NCBI GenBank assembly: GCA_026392515.1
Contig: JAPLBY010000022.1
Coordinates: 142,869-206,868, forward strand
Reading direction: 5' to 3'
From: Actinomycetota bacterium
GTDB lineage: Bacteria > Actinomycetota > Actinomycetes > S36-B12 > UBA5976
Length of the DNA stretch: 64,000 nt
Within the stretch, counting starts at the first letter, position 1; each line of letters starts with the position of its first letter. Made by a program: the position numbers and the translations under genes. Under the pieces are notes generated by a model that worked only from the letters and a program-made list of their open reading frames with translations, had not been told where the DNA came from and did no database searches. Below, piece by piece: positions 12,231-22,740 of the stretch.

Positions 12231-13097
12231 CTATTCACGTCCCAAGTCGCGATGAACCACTCTGACTTCTACTCCGGATTTAACTAACCGAGCTGAGAGA
12301 TTCTCAGCCATGGCGACGCTTCGATGCTTGCCACCAGTGCAACCCATAGCGATCGTGACAAAACGCTTACCTTCGCGCAGATATCCGTCTTCAACTAAGT
12401 CAATAAGTTCGGCGTACTTTGTCAGGAACTCTTGAGCCTGGTCTGACGCAACCACGTAGTCGTTAACTGCTGCATCTAATCCAGTTAGATCCTTAAGCTT
12501 TGGATCCCAGTAAGGATTTGGCAAGAACCTTAAGTCGGCAACTAAATCGGCATCCACTGGAATCCCGTACTTAAATCCAAATGACATGACTGTTGCACGC
12601 AAAGCAACGTGGTCGTCATCTCCAAATGAAGCTTCAATACTTCTGCGTAATTCGTGCACGTTCAAATTACTTGTATCAATAACTATGTCTGAATCGGCAC
12701 GTAAATCACTCAATAGACTTCGTTCCCGCTGCACTGCGCCCAAGAGGCTGTCATCGCGCTGTAGCGGATGAGGTCTACGGGACGATTCATACCTGCGGAC
12801 TAGCGCTTCGTCACCAGCCTCAAGAAACAGCACACGCAAGTCATGCCCTGCAGTTTTGATGGCTGCTAGCGACTCGCGTAGTTCCTCAAATAGTTGGCCA
12901 CCACGAACATCTGCAACGACGGCAACTTTTCGCGAACCAGTTCGCTGGGCTACATAATCAACCACATTGGTCATCAAAGTTGGTGGCAAGTTATCAACGA
13001 CGAACCAACCGATGTCTTCGAGTGCTCTGGTCGCCGTAGATCGTCCGGCTCCGGACATGCCAGTTACCAGGATTACGTCAATCTGAGATTCACTCAC
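12231..13097 (-). CDS. rapZ: RapZ/YvcJ-family nucleotide-binding protein
   Basis: RapZ-family proteins are P-loop ATP/GTP-binding proteins; the proteobacterial member is an RNase adaptor controlling glmS, and the Gram-positive role is less defined. The Walker A motif reads VTGMSGAGRSTA and is followed by VVDNLPPTL. The C-terminal half ends with IAMGCTGGKHRSVAMAE. Length is 288 residues. The GTG start overlaps the uvrC stop as GTGA. Confidence 0.94.
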   Translation of the reverse strand: MSESQIDVILVTGMSGAGRSTATRALEDIGWFVVDNLPPTLMTNVVDYVAQRTGSRKVAVVADVRGGQLFEELRESLAAIKTAGHDLRVLFLEAGDEALVRRYESSRRPHPLQRDDSLLGAVQRERSLLSDLRADSDIVIDTSNLNVHELRRSIEASFGDDDHVALRATVMSFGFKYGIPVDADLVADLRFLPNPYWDPKLKDLTGLDAAVNDYVVASDQAQEFLTKYAELIDLVEDGYLREGKRFVTIAMGCTGGKHRSVAMAENLSARLVKSGVEVRVVHRDLGRE

Positions 13098-14956
13098 GAT
13101 TCAATTATCTCGCCTGTGGCGGTGTTGATGGCAACATCACCAGGATTATCTTGATTCAGGAATTGCCAGATTTGTTCAGCTTGAATTGGACCAATGCCTG
13201 AGACTTCGGAAAGTTCAGATACTGAAGCCGCAGCCACCTTCTTAAGCGACCCAAAGTGTGCCAAAACTGCTTTCTTCTTTACTGGCCCAAGACCTGGCAC
13301 ATCATCAAGGACACTATCGACCATTCCTTTAGACCTTCGATTTCGGTGCAGTGTGATGGCAAACCTATGAGCCTCGTCCCGCACTCGTTGCAGCATGAAA
13401 AGCGCTTCACTGCTTCTGGGCAGAATCACTGGGTAAGTGGCTCCTGGTTTCCAGATCTCTTCCATCCGCTTGGCTAGCCCAACCACATGCATATTGCTAA
13501 CTCCCGCTGCTTCTAAAGCTTTAGCTGCAGAGTTCACTTGCGGTAATCCACCGTCTATAACCAAAAGGTTTGGTCGATACGGACGCTTCTCGTCATGGTC
13601 CTTGAATCTACGAGCTACTACTTGAGCAATGGATGCAGTATCGTCGCGCGGATCTTCAATGATGAATTGTCGATAATCCTTCTTCTTAGGAATTCCATCC
13701 TCGAATACAACAAGGGATGCCACAACGTTAGTGCCTGAAATGTGGGAAACGTCGATACATTCAATGCGCAGTGGTGCATCCGGCAGTCCTATTGCTTCCT
13801 GGATTTCAGCTAGCGCTTTACTTCGAGTAACAAGGTCTGTTGAGCGTTTAGTTTTGTGCAGTCCAAGGGCTTGACCCGCATTGATCACCACAGTGTCCAT
13901 CAGCATCTTTTTGTCGCCCCGAGACGGAACTCTGACACTGATTTGCGCCTCTCGAATTGTGCCCAACAATTCAGCCAAACTAGTTGCACTCTCTGGCTCG
14001 TGACTTACCAAAACTTCAGTTGGAATTTCTTCTTTAGTTGCAGCAGCATAGATATGCATCAAAGCATCAGTCATGAGAGATTCACTTGTTGCATCTACTG
14101 AGTTCTCCATGATGAAACCGCGTTGCCCCACAATGCGTCCACTACGAACCGAGAAAACTTGCACTGCAGACTGCAAGTCGTCGTGATGAAGGCCAACTAT
14201 GTCTGCGAATGTGTCATCAGGAAGTACGACAACGCTTTTTTCTAAGACTCGCTCAAGTGCAGCTAATTCGTCTCGGAGCACACTGGCTTGTTCATAATCT
14301 TGAGCTACCGACGCTTCGTTCATTCGACGGGAAATGTCAGCGATTATCTCCTTTGAGTTACCTGACATAAATGACATGAATTGCTTAACCAAGTCACGAT
14401 GTCCAGCCTCATCAATTTTTCCCACACAAGGTGCGCTGCAGCGGTCGATGTGTGCCAACAGACATGGGCGGCCAGCGGCTTTAGCGTTGCGGAAAACACC
14501 TGACGTACAGCTGCGTACTGGAAACACTCTTAGTAGGTGATCTAGCGAGTCCCGGATAGCCCAAGCCTGAACATAGGGACCAAAGTAAGTTACGCCTTTG
14601 CGTTTATCTCCTCGATAGACAAATGCCCTTGGGAATTCCTCTTGAGTGGATAGTGCCAAGTATGGGTAACTCTTGTCATCGCGATATCTAACATTGAAAT
14701 TTGGGTCGAACTCTTTGATCCACGCGTATTCAAGTTGCAGAGCTTCGGTTTCAGTGCGCACTGTAACCCAATCCAAGCTTCGAGCAGTTGAAACCATGGT
14801 TTGAGTTCTTGGATGTAAATCGTTGGTGAAGTAGGAATTGATTCGATTCTTTAAATTCTTCGCCTTGCCAACATAGATCACTCGATCCGAAGCGTCCCGC
14901 CACCGATAAACCCCAGGGCTAGTCGGTATGTCTGTAGGTTTGTCCGTAATCTGCAC
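13094..14956 (-). CDS. uvrC: UvrC, excinuclease ABC subunit C
   Basis: UvrC makes both incisions around a lesion in nucleotide excision repair. In order there is the N-terminal GIY-YIG nuclease (SPGVYRWRDASDRVIYVGKAKNLKNR), a UVR helix for UvrB contact near residues 205-240 (YEQASVLRDELAAL), an RNase H-like nuclease with ECIDVSHISGTNVVAS and VIDGGLPQV, and a C-terminal helix-hairpin-helix pair (DDVPGLGPVKKKA and SEVSGIGPIQAE). Length is 620 residues with a GTG start, five bases after the uvrA stop. Confidence 0.98.
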   Translation of the reverse strand: MQITDKPTDIPTSPGVYRWRDASDRVIYVGKAKNLKNRINSYFTNDLHPRTQTMVSTARSLDWVTVRTETEALQLEYAWIKEFDPNFNVRYRDDKSYPYLALSTQEEFPRAFVYRGDKRKGVTYFGPYVQAWAIRDSLDHLLRVFPVRSCTSGVFRNAKAAGRPCLLAHIDRCSAPCVGKIDEAGHRDLVKQFMSFMSGNSKEIIADISRRMNEASVAQDYEQASVLRDELAALERVLEKSVVVLPDDTFADIVGLHHDDLQSAVQVFSVRSGRIVGQRGFIMENSVDATSESLMTDALMHIYAAATKEEIPTEVLVSHEPESATSLAELLGTIREAQISVRVPSRGDKKMLMDTVVINAGQALGLHKTKRSTDLVTRSKALAEIQEAIGLPDAPLRIECIDVSHISGTNVVASLVVFEDGIPKKKDYRQFIIEDPRDDTASIAQVVARRFKDHDEKRPYRPNLLVIDGGLPQVNSAAKALEAAGVSNMHVVGLAKRMEEIWKPGATYPVILPRSSEALFMLQRVRDEAHRFAITLHRNRRSKGMVDSVLDDVPGLGPVKKKAVLAHFGSLKKVAAASVSELSEVSGIGPIQAEQIWQFLNQDNPGDVAINTATGEIIES

Positions 14957-14961
14957 GAGGG

Positions 14962-17901
14962 CTACTTAGTAACGGTTTTTCCAGCTGCAGACTTCTTTGT
15001 TGCAGAATTCTTGGCTGGCGCCTTCTTTGCGACCTGCTTTGGTTGGGCAGACTTAACCGAACTCGTTGCTAGCAGCGGCTTCAAGAATCTAGCGGTGTGG
15101 CTGGTGACATGGCTTGCTACTTGCTCAGGCGTTCCGGTCACTACGACTTTGCCGCCGCCGGAACCGCCTTCTGGACCCATGTCAATGACCCAGTCTGCAG
15201 TCTTGATTACATCCAGGTTGTGTTCGATCACCATTACGGTATTGCCCTTTTCAACCAACGAGTGAAGAACAATTAGCAATTTTCTGACGTCTTCAAAATG
15301 TAAGCCTGTGGTTGGTTCATCCAAAACATAAACAGTTCTGCCAGTTGAGCGTTTCTGTAATTCTGAGGAAAGCTTTACGCGTTGCGCTTCGCCGCCACTC
15401 AAAGTTGTTGCAGGCTGACCGAGACGAACGTAACCGAGTCCAACATCAACCAGAGTTTTCAGATGCCTGGCGATTGCTGGAATGCTTGCGAAGAATTCCA
15501 GCGCTTCTTCAACCGGCATGTTTAGGACATCACTAATCGATTTGTTCTTGTAGTGAACTTCCAGAGTCTCTCGGTTATATCTAGCACCATGACAAACTTC
15601 ACACGGTACATATACGTCTGGCAGGAAGTTCATTTCGATCTTTAGCGTGCCATCACCAGAGCACGACTCACAGCGTCCGCCCTTCACGTTAAATGAGAAG
15701 CGACCTTGTTGATATCCCCGCATTTTGGCTTCTGGAGTTTCTGCGAATAGTTTTCTGACGTGATCAAACACACCGGTGTAAGTTGCTGGGTTCGATCTAG
15801 GAGTTCTACCAATAGGACTCTGGTCAACATGCACAACTTTGTCGAGTTGATCAATGCCATCAATCTTCTTATGACGACCAGGAACAGTGCGAGCGCCATT
15901 TAGATCGCGTGCCAAAACGTTGTACAAGATGTCATTTATCAGGGTTGACTTACCGGATCCAGATACACCGGTGACAGCAGCAAAAACGCCAAGTGGAATG
16001 TCGACTTTAACGTCAGCTAAGTTATGTTCCTTGGCGCCATGAATCGTTAACATTCGAGAAGAATCAACCGGACGTCTTATTGCGGGCACTTCAATTGCAC
16101 GTTTACCTGATAGGTACTGTCCAGTGATTGATTCCTTGGTGTTGATCAATTGCTCATAAGAACCACTAGAAACAACGTGTCCGCCATGTTCACCGGCGCC
16201 AGGACCAATGTCCACAATCCAGTCAGCGGTGCGGATTGTGTCTTCGTCATGCTCAACCACAATGAGGGTATTTCCAAGATCGCGAAGTCGAATTAAGGTC
16301 TCAATAAGTCTGTGGTTGTCGCGCTGATGAAGACCGATGCTTGGTTCATCCAAAACGTAAAGTACTCCGGTTAAGCCGCTGCCGATCTGGGTGGCCAAAC
16401 GAATACGTTGCGCTTCCCCACCAGCCAGCGAACCTGCAGATCTCTCGAGTGATAAGTAATCCAGGCCGACATCAATTAAGAATGCCAATCTCTCATTAAC
16501 TTCCTTTAGAACTCGATCCGCAATTGCTCGCTCTCTCGGGGAAAGTTCGAGCTTCTTTAAGAATTCGGCACAATCACCTATTGGAAGTTGCGCAATCTGG
16601 GCAATGCTCTTGTCGTTAAGTGTTACGGCAAGTGACAGTGGCTTTAATCTGGCACCAACACAAGCAGGACACGGAACTTCTCGCATGTAGCCTTCGAGTT
16701 TTTCGCGACTCGAGTCACTCTCAGATTCTTGATGCTTGCGTTCGATGTATTGAATAACACCTTCAAACCCAGTTGAATAAGTGCGCTGTCTGCCATAGCG
16801 GTTCTTGTACTTAACTTGAACTTCATGATCGTTTCCGTGCAGCAAGGCATTTCGAGCCTTAAGTGGCAACTTCTTCCAAGGCACATTTAGTGCGAAATCC
16901 AACTCATTAGAAAGTGCCTTAGTCAATCGGAAGAAGTAATCAAAGATGTGACCAGAAGCCCATGGATCAATCGCACCTTCTTCCAGTGATAAATCTGGGT
17001 TAGGAATAACTAGGTCAACGTCGACTTCCATCTTGTTTCCAAGGCCAGTGCACTCTGGACAAGCACCGAACGGTGAGTTAAACGAAAACGATCTTGGCTC
17101 TAACTCTTCGAATTGGTTTCCGTCATACAAGCAAACTAAATGTTCACTGAACATCCGTTCACGATCTGGATCATCCTCAGGCAGGTCAACAAATTCAAGC
17201 GTCACTAATCCACTGGATAGCCGTAATGCAGTTTCGACGCTGTCGGTTAGTCGTCGAACGGCATCTGACTTAACTGCCAAGCGATCTACGACAACTTCAA
17301 TGGTGTGTTTTTCTTGCTTCTTCAACTTCGGTGGTTCCTCGAGAGGGTAAACCACGCCATCTATTCGAGCCCGGGCAAATCCCTGGGACTGAAGGCTGCG
17401 AAACAGTTCTGCGTATTCACCTTTGCGCTCCCGAATAACTGGAGCTAGCAGTTGGAATCTAGTGCCTTCTTTAATCTCCAGAATTCTGTCAACGATTTGT
17501 TGTGGCGATTGCCGAGCAATTGGTCTGCCGCAGTCTGGGCAGTGCGGTCGTCCGGCTCGCGCGAAAAGCAATCTTAAGTAGTCGTAAACCTCAGTAATAG
17601 TCCCCACAGTAGAACGCGGATTGCGATTAGTAGATTTTTGATCAATTGAAACAGCAGGTGAGAGTCCTTCAATGAAGTCAACATCTGGTTTATCCATCTG
17701 ACCAAGGAATTGGCGCGCATAGGCAGATAGGGATTCGACATACCGACGTTGACCTTCAGCAAAGATCGTGTCAAAAGCCAGCGAAGACTTCCCAGACCCT
17801 GAAAGGCCGGTGAAAACAATCAGAGAATCACGAGGTAAATCAATGTTTACGTCTTTGAGGTTGTGCTCGCGAGCGCCTCGAACAATTAACTGATCAACCA
17901 C
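14962..17901 (-). CDS. uvrA: UvrA, excinuclease ABC subunit A
   Basis: UvrA is the damage-sensing ATPase of nucleotide excision repair. The two P-loops are [16 protein letters not shown] and [16 protein letters not shown], with ABC signatures [16 protein letters not shown] and [14 protein letters not shown]. Zinc cysteines appear in CPDCGRP, CPECTG, CPACVG and CESCSGDG with CEVCHG. Length is 979 residues. The last 35 or so residues form a lysine- and alanine-rich tail ([17 protein letters not shown]). The GTG start has a TAACAT at leaderless distance, so the gene probably has its own promoter although it follows a terC gene. Confidence 0.98.
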   Translation of the reverse strand: MVDQLIVRGAREHNLKDVNIDLPRDSLIVFTGLSGSGKSSLAFDTIFAEGQRRYVESLSAYARQFLGQMDKPDVDFIEGLSPAVSIDQKSTNRNPRSTVGTITEVYDYLRLLFARAGRPHCPDCGRPIARQSPQQIVDRILEIKEGTRFQLLAPVIRERKGEYAELFRSLQSQGFARARIDGVVYPLEEPPKLKKQEKHTIEVVVDRLAVKSDAVRRLTDSVETALRLSSGLVTLEFVDLPEDDPDRERMFSEHLVCLYDGNQFEELEPRSFSFNSPFGACPECTGLGNKMEVDVDLVIPNPDLSLEEGAIDPWASGHIFDYFFRLTKALSNELDFALNVPWKKLPLKARNALLHGNDHEVQVKYKNRYGRQRTYSTGFEGVIQYIERKHQESESDSSREKLEGYMREVPCPACVGARLKPLSLAVTLNDKSIAQIAQLPIGDCAEFLKKLELSPRERAIADRVLKEVNERLAFLIDVGLDYLSLERSAGSLAGGEAQRIRLATQIGSGLTGVLYVLDEPSIGLHQRDNHRLIETLIRLRDLGNTLIVVEHDEDTIRTADWIVDIGPGAGEHGGHVVSSGSYEQLINTKESITGQYLSGKRAIEVPAIRRPVDSSRMLTIHGAKEHNLADVKVDIPLGVFAAVTGVSGSGKSTLINDILYNVLARDLNGARTVPGRHKKIDGIDQLDKVVHVDQSPIGRTPRSNPATYTGVFDHVRKLFAETPEAKMRGYQQGRFSFNVKGGRCESCSGDGTLKIEMNFLPDVYVPCEVCHGARYNRETLEVHYKNKSISDVLNMPVEEALEFFASIPAIARHLKTLVDVGLGYVRLGQPATTLSGGEAQRVKLSSELQKRSTGRTVYVLDEPTTGLHFEDVRKLLIVLHSLVEKGNTVMVIEHNLDVIKTADWVIDMGPEGGSGGGKVVVTGTPEQVASHVTSHTARFLKPLLATSSVKSAQPKQVAKKAPAKNSATKKSAAGKTVTK

Positions 17902-17913
17902 ACCCCTATGTTA
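17902..17913 (-). promoter_or_regulatory. Predicted leaderless promoter of uvrA
   Basis: TAACAT plus six bases precedes the GTG of uvrA. Its first three bases are the TAA stop codon of the upstream terC gene. The AGGGG in the spacer is too close to the start to work as a normal ribosome-binding site. Confidence 0.5.
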
Positions 17914-18903
17914 GTTGTCGGTGTCCTTTGGTGCATCAGTGATGCGTCCTGCGTGCGCACGGGCCGTCGGATCCTTACGAACCTTGATGAAGCTGGCCAC
18001 AGCGGCAATGGTCAAGATGCTGGCGATGACGATCAATGAGATCGATGTCGGAATCTTTGGGATCGCTTCATTCTGCTCGTGGCCATAAAGCAGAATCAAC
18101 TTCATGCCGATAAATACCAAGATTGCAGATAGGCCAAGTGATAAGTAGACAAGTTTGTCCAAAAGTCCCTTTAGAAGGAAGTACAGCGCGCGAAGGCCAA
18201 GCAGCGCAAACGCATTAGCTGAGAACACTAAGAACGGTTCTTGCGTCACACCAAAAGTGGCAGGAATTGAATCAAGCGCGAACAGCAAGTCAGTTGCACC
18301 AATAGCGATCATAACTAACAGCATTGGAGTGCCGTATCGCTTCCCAGCCTCTTTAATCGTCAACTTTGTGCCATGGTAATCGTCAGTGAATGGAATGACT
18401 TTACGAATGTTTCGAACCATGACATTTTCACTTGGATCAGGGTCTTCGTCCCAATGTTTAAACAACCCATAACCGGTGTAGATCAAAATTGCACCGAAGA
18501 TTACAAAAGTGAAAGCAAAAGCTTCTAGTGCTGCTGCGCCGAGAGCGATGAAGATTGCTCGGAAAATCAGGGCTAGTAACACACCGAACAACAAGACTCT
18601 TTGATGATAAATACTTGGTACTGCGAACTGCGTGAGAATAATTATGAATACGAACAGGTTGTCTACGGACAGTGATTTTTCAACCAGATATGCCGCGAAG
18701 TATTCCGTTCCGAATGTGGATCCATAACTAGTCCAAACCCAAACACCGAAGGCAATTGCAATACCTATGTAGAAGAGCGACCATAAGGCAGCTTCTTTGA
18801 ACATTACGTCGTGAGGTTTGCGACTTACTGTCACAAAGTCCAGAACAATAAGTCCAAGAATTCCAACAATCAGTGCGGCCCATAACCCTTGACTTACGTC
18901 CAT
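17911..18903 (-). CDS. TerC/Alx-family integral membrane protein, copy 1
   Basis: TerC-family proteins are polytopic membrane proteins linked to tellurite resistance and, more recently, to manganese export that supports secreted metalloenzymes. About nine hydrophobic segments are visible. The conserved acidic blocks EKSLSVDNLFVFI and ATDLLFALDSIPA, typical metal-coordinating sites of the family, are intact, as is YGLFKHWDEDPDPSEN. Length is 330 residues. AAGGAAA precedes the ATG. It is the second of two tandem copies, and the substrate here is not known. Confidence 0.9.
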   Translation of the reverse strand: MDVSQGLWAALIVGILGLIVLDFVTVSRKPHDVMFKEAALWSLFYIGIAIAFGVWVWTSYGSTFGTEYFAAYLVEKSLSVDNLFVFIIILTQFAVPSIYHQRVLLFGVLLALIFRAIFIALGAAALEAFAFTFVIFGAILIYTGYGLFKHWDEDPDPSENVMVRNIRKVIPFTDDYHGTKLTIKEAGKRYGTPMLLVMIAIGATDLLFALDSIPATFGVTQEPFLVFSANAFALLGLRALYFLLKGLLDKLVYLSLGLSAILVFIGMKLILLYGHEQNEAIPKIPTSISLIVIASILTIAAVASFIKVRKDPTARAHAGRITDAPKDTDN

Positions 18904-18912
18904 TTGATTTCC

Positions 18913-19953
18913 TTAAGCTTTAGGGTCTTCGGATCCTAGATGCTCGATGGCATCTCCCCGGTGTTCCGTTGACTCTTCCAGTGCATGTGAAATCTCAGAC
19001 TGAAGGGCCAATTCTGGGGAACGACGCACTGCAATGAGACTTGTGATTACTGTTACCCCTAAAACGGTTCCAATAAACATCAAAGATTGGGCGATTGTCA
19101 CATGTGGTGGATGCAGGTCTGTAGTCCCGTCGACAGCCTCCAAAAACAGCTTTATGGCGATGAACCCAAGGATTATGGCCAAGCCACGGGCCAAGTAAAT
19201 GATCTTAGATAGTAAGCCGTCCAGCAAGAAGTACAGCTGTCGCAACCCCATCAAGGCGAAAGCATTGGCAGCAAATACTAGATAAGGCTCCTGGGTTAGG
19301 CCGAATACCGCTGGAATCGAATCAAGAGAGAACAATAGATCCGTGGTGCCCACAGCAAGAATCACCACAAATAGCGGAGTAATGAATCGCTTGCCATTAA
19401 TTTTGGTTATGTATTTCGCTCCTACGTATTCCCGTGAAGTGGGCACATACTTCTCGACCAATCGCACGAAGCCGTTACCCTCAGGATCCGGCTCTTCATC
19501 ATGCGATCGCCACACTGAAATTGCCGTGTAGAAAAGGAACGCAGCGAACACGTAGAAAGTCGCTGCAAACTTAGCGATAGCTGCTGCGCCAATCACAATT
19601 AGAATTCCTCGAAGCACGATTGCTATCGCAACACCAATCAATAGCACTCGATGCTTTAGCATTTCTGGAACTGCGAATGATGACATGAGAACTAGAAATA
19701 CAAATAAATTGTCAACGGAAAGACTGTACTCAGTAATCCAGCCTGCCAAAAACTGTTGTCCGTACTCAGCTCCGAAATAGTTCCAAATAAAAACCGCAAA
19801 ACACAGCGCCGCAATTATGTATGCTACTACCCAGCGAGCTGCTTGCTTTGGTCCAAAGACGTGTGGCCTGGCATCAACCACAACAAAGTCCAGGACAAAT
19901 GCGGCAATTAGGATTCCAATTGTGACAATCCAAATTGTGGTTGAAACGTTCAT
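18913..19953 (-). CDS. TerC/Alx-family integral membrane protein, copy 2
   Basis: This paralogue of the downstream gene shares the same architecture and motifs (EYSLSVDNLFVFLV, TTDLLFSLDSIPAVFGLTQEPYLVFAANAFALMGLRQ). I start it at the ATG at 19953 (MNVSTTIWIVTIGI), not at the tracked start inside uvrB, because the hydrophobic N-terminus begins there and a TATGGT lies at leaderless distance. Length is 346 residues with a hydrophilic His/Glu-rich C-terminus (EESTEHRGDAIEHLGSED). The two copies differ enough that the duplication is not recent. Confidence 0.9.
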   Translation of the reverse strand: MNVSTTIWIVTIGILIAAFVLDFVVVDARPHVFGPKQAARWVVAYIIAALCFAVFIWNYFGAEYGQQFLAGWITEYSLSVDNLFVFLVLMSSFAVPEMLKHRVLLIGVAIAIVLRGILIVIGAAAIAKFAATFYVFAAFLFYTAISVWRSHDEEPDPEGNGFVRLVEKYVPTSREYVGAKYITKINGKRFITPLFVVILAVGTTDLLFSLDSIPAVFGLTQEPYLVFAANAFALMGLRQLYFLLDGLLSKIIYLARGLAIILGFIAIKLFLEAVDGTTDLHPPHVTIAQSLMFIGTVLGVTVITSLIAVRRSPELALQSEISHALEESTEHRGDAIEHLGSEDPKA

Positions 19954-19965
19954 TGACCAACCATA
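19954..19965 (-). promoter_or_regulatory. Predicted leaderless promoter of terC copy 2
   Basis: TATGGT plus TGGTCA leads into the ATG at 19953. It supports this start over the longer tracked ORF. Confidence 0.55.
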
Positions 19966-19981
19966 GCGATAATCGACGTAT

Positions 19982-22057
19982 CTAGGCGTGACCCGCCTGC
20001 GCCATTTGGCGCAACTCTTTCTTAAGTTCATGGATCTCGTCACGCAATCTTGCCGCTAACTCAAATTGCAGTTCACTAGCAGCGGTGTGCATTTGTTCGG
20101 AAAGTTGATCAATCAAATCACCCAAGTCTCGAGCCGGAATGCTACGCAGGCTCTCCCTGACTGAAGTTGGAACTCTTACGCCTGACTTTTGATCAGCCAT
20201 AAACAATTCGGTGTCATCATCTTCTCTAGAAATCAAATCCGTGATGTCGGCAATCTTTTTGCGCAGGGGCTGGGGGTCTAGACCATGCTCTAAATTGTAG
20301 GCAACCTGCTTTTCACGACGGCGATTTGTTTCATCGATTGCAACCCGCATCGAATCTGTGATTTTGTCGGCATACATGTGGACTTCACCAGAAACATTTC
20401 GAGCAGCACGGCCAATGGTCTGGATCAGGCTGCGATGACTGCGCAGAAAGCCTTCTTTGTCGGCATCCAGAATTGCAACTAGTGATACCTCGGGTAAATC
20501 CAAGCCTTCACGTAGCAAGTTAATACCAATCAGAACGTCGTACTCTCCTAGCCTTAGCTCGCGAAGCAACTCCACTCGTCGCAAAGTGTCTACCTCTGAG
20601 TGCAAGTAGCGGACTCGAATTCCTTGCTCCAGTAAATAATCCGTTAAGTCTTCAGACATCTTTTTGGTCAGCGTTGTAACAAGTACGCGGGTGCCATTTT
20701 CCGCCCGGAGCCGGATTTCATGAATCAGATCATCGATCTGTCCCTTTGTTGGCTTAACGATAATTTGCGGATCTACCAGACCGGTCGGCCTGATCACTTG
20801 CTCTACGACGTCATTGTTGACTACTCCAAGCTCAAACGGTCCAGGAGTTGCCGATAGATAAACCGTTTGACCAACGCGATCAAGAAACTCAGGCCATTTA
20901 AGCGGTCGATTATCCATGGCACTAGGTAGTCGAAAGCCGTGTTCGACCAGCGTTCGCTTTCGTGAAGCATCTCCCTCATACATCGCACCAATCTGCGGCA
21001 CAGTGACGTGGCTTTCGTCAATAACTAGCAAAAAATCCTCTGGAAAATAGTCCAGCAAACAGTTAGGTGCTGAACCTGCCTCTCGACCGTCGATATGTCT
21101 TGAGTAATTCTCGATACCAGAACAGAACCCTAGATTTTGCATCATCTCAATGTCATACGAAGTTCGCATCTTTATGCGTTGGGCTTCAAGCAACTTCCCT
21201 TGACTCTCAAGCTCAGGAACTCGAATCGCAACTTCTGCTTCGATTGCCGAGATCGCCTTATTCATTCGTTCCGGTCCAGCTGTGTAGTGAGAAGCAGGAA
21301 AAATGTAGATCTCATTATCGTCAGTAAGAATCTCACCAGTAACTGGATGCAATGACATCAACCGATCTATATCATCGCCAAACATCTCGATGCGAACTGG
21401 ATGTTCTTCATAAACCGGATAGACCTCAATGGTGTCGCCACGGACCCTGAAAGTTCCACGGGTGAATGCGATGTCATTGCGGTTGTATTGGATGTCGACT
21501 AATCGGCGCAAAAGCGAATCGCGATCAATACTTTCGCCTACTTTGAGTCGTACCATCCGATCGACGTATTCCTGTGGGGTGCCTAGACCGTAAATACAAG
21601 AGACGCTGGCTACCACGATGACGTCGCGTCGAGTTAACAGACTGTTAGTTGCACTATGCCGAAGTCTTTCAACTTCCTCATTTACTGATGAATCTTTCTC
21701 AATAAAAGTGTCACTCTGGGGTATGTAGGCTTCCGGTTGGTAATAGTCGTAATAGGAAACGAAATACTCAACGGCATTGTTGGGAAGTAGTTCTCGAAAT
21801 TCATTTGCCAATTGGGCGGCTAGCGTTTTATTTGGCGCCAAAACTAAAGTAGGTCGTTGTAACCGCTCAATCAGCCAAGCTGTAGTTGCGCTCTTTCCGG
21901 TGCCAGTTGCACCAAGCAACACCACGTTCTTGTCGCCGTTGCGGATTCGTTTTTCGATTTCAGCAATAGCTGCAGGCTGATCACCTGCCGGGACGAATTC
22001 GCTGATTACTTCAAACGGTGCAACGGTTCGCTGCAAATCGGTAATCGGGCGGGTCAT
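19982..22057 (-). CDS. uvrB: UvrB, excinuclease ABC subunit B
   Basis: UvrB is the helicase-like damage-verification subunit that receives DNA from UvrA and recruits UvrC. Visible are the Walker A motif [14 protein letters not shown], the beta-hairpin region [20 protein letters not shown], Walker [10 protein letters not shown], helicase motifs YLSATPG and [10 protein letters not shown], and the C-terminal UVR domain [20 protein letters not shown]. Length is 691 residues. TAGTCT sits at leaderless distance from its ATG. Confidence 0.98.
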   Translation of the reverse strand: MTRPITDLQRTVAPFEVISEFVPAGDQPAAIAEIEKRIRNGDKNVVLLGATGTGKSATTAWLIERLQRPTLVLAPNKTLAAQLANEFRELLPNNAVEYFVSYYDYYQPEAYIPQSDTFIEKDSSVNEEVERLRHSATNSLLTRRDVIVVASVSCIYGLGTPQEYVDRMVRLKVGESIDRDSLLRRLVDIQYNRNDIAFTRGTFRVRGDTIEVYPVYEEHPVRIEMFGDDIDRLMSLHPVTGEILTDDNEIYIFPASHYTAGPERMNKAISAIEAEVAIRVPELESQGKLLEAQRIKMRTSYDIEMMQNLGFCSGIENYSRHIDGREAGSAPNCLLDYFPEDFLLVIDESHVTVPQIGAMYEGDASRKRTLVEHGFRLPSAMDNRPLKWPEFLDRVGQTVYLSATPGPFELGVVNNDVVEQVIRPTGLVDPQIIVKPTKGQIDDLIHEIRLRAENGTRVLVTTLTKKMSEDLTDYLLEQGIRVRYLHSEVDTLRRVELLRELRLGEYDVLIGINLLREGLDLPEVSLVAILDADKEGFLRSHRSLIQTIGRAARNVSGEVHMYADKITDSMRVAIDETNRRREKQVAYNLEHGLDPQPLRKKIADITDLISREDDDTELFMADQKSGVRVPTSVRESLRSIPARDLGDLIDQLSEQMHTAASELQFELAARLRDEIHELKKELRQMAQAGHA

Positions 22058-22069
22058 GACACCAGACTA
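22058..22069 (-). promoter_or_regulatory. Predicted leaderless promoter of uvrB
   Basis: TAGTCT plus six bases precedes the ATG. The TAG is also the stop codon of coaE. Confidence 0.55.
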
Positions 22070-22648
22070 CGCTGAAATTTGTTGCCACACCTTGGTGACT
22101 TGGTCTTGCAACTGTTCAGGTGAGCCGTTGTTCTCAATCACAAAGTCAGCAACAGTTCGTCGCTGGGCATCGGTTGCCTGATTCGCAATTCTGGCTTCAA
22201 TGTCAGTTATCTCTAAACCGCGTTCAATCAGGCGTGCTTTTCGGTGCCCAGAATCTGTTACGACTATCAAAACCTTGTCGAATTGCCCTTGCAGATTTTT
22301 TTCAAATAACAATGGGGTGTCATAAACGACAACAGTGGATTCTGGGAGCGAGTTACGTATTTGCGCTACCCGAGCAATGACCGCAGGGTGAACAATTGCC
22401 TCGAGCTTCGCTAACTCGTCAGAGTTTTGAAACACTAACTCAGCGAGCATTTTTCGATCAACTCTTAGGTCGCTGTCCAAAATGGATTCGCCAAACACTT
22501 CGATCGCTCTTTGATAGCCAGCCTGGTTCGGCTCCAGCACTTCCCTGGCAATGACGTCTGCGTCAATAACAACTGCACCCAAATTGGAAAGGATTTTGGC
22601 AACCGTTGATTTCCCGCTGCCAATTCCGCCAGAAAGTCCTAGGTACAC
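22067..22648 (-). CDS. coaE: Dephospho-CoA kinase
   Basis: CoaE performs the last step of coenzyme A synthesis. The P-loop is LSGGIGSGKSTVAK, followed by VVIDADVIAREV and VVYDTPLLFEKNL. Length is 193 residues, so this is the kinase domain alone. Many actinobacterial CoaE proteins carry an extra C-terminal UPF0157 (GrpB-like) domain, which is absent here. The GTG start is supported by a leaderless-spaced TAGGGT. Confidence 0.95.
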   Translation of the reverse strand: MYLGLSGGIGSGKSTVAKILSNLGAVVIDADVIAREVLEPNQAGYQRAIEVFGESILDSDLRVDRKMLAELVFQNSDELAKLEAIVHPAVIARVAQIRNSLPESTVVVYDTPLLFEKNLQGQFDKVLIVVTDSGHRKARLIERGLEITDIEARIANQATDAQRRTVADFVIENNGSPEQLQDQVTKVWQQISA

Positions 22649-22660
22649 GTCACTACCCTA
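22649..22660 (-). promoter_or_regulatory. Predicted leaderless promoter of coaE
   Basis: TAGGGT plus six bases runs into the GTG of coaE. It lies just downstream of the rpsA terminator, as expected for a new transcription unit. Confidence 0.65.
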
Positions 22661-22694
22661 TTGGCTCATTTGAACCTGCAAGCTTTGAGAATAG

Positions 22695-22730
22695 AAAAAG
22701 CGGCTACCAAGTCAATGGCAGCCGCTTTTT
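22695..22730 (-). terminator. Rho-independent terminator of rpsA
   Basis: The arms AAAAAGCGGCT and AGCCGCTTTTT form an 11-bp stem around a 14-base loop that can pair further, followed by a T run on the minus strand. It starts ten bases after the rpsA stop codon. The A/T flanks would let it work weakly on the other strand too, but no plus-strand gene ends here. Confidence 0.9.
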
Positions 22731-22740
22731 CTAGTTTGAA

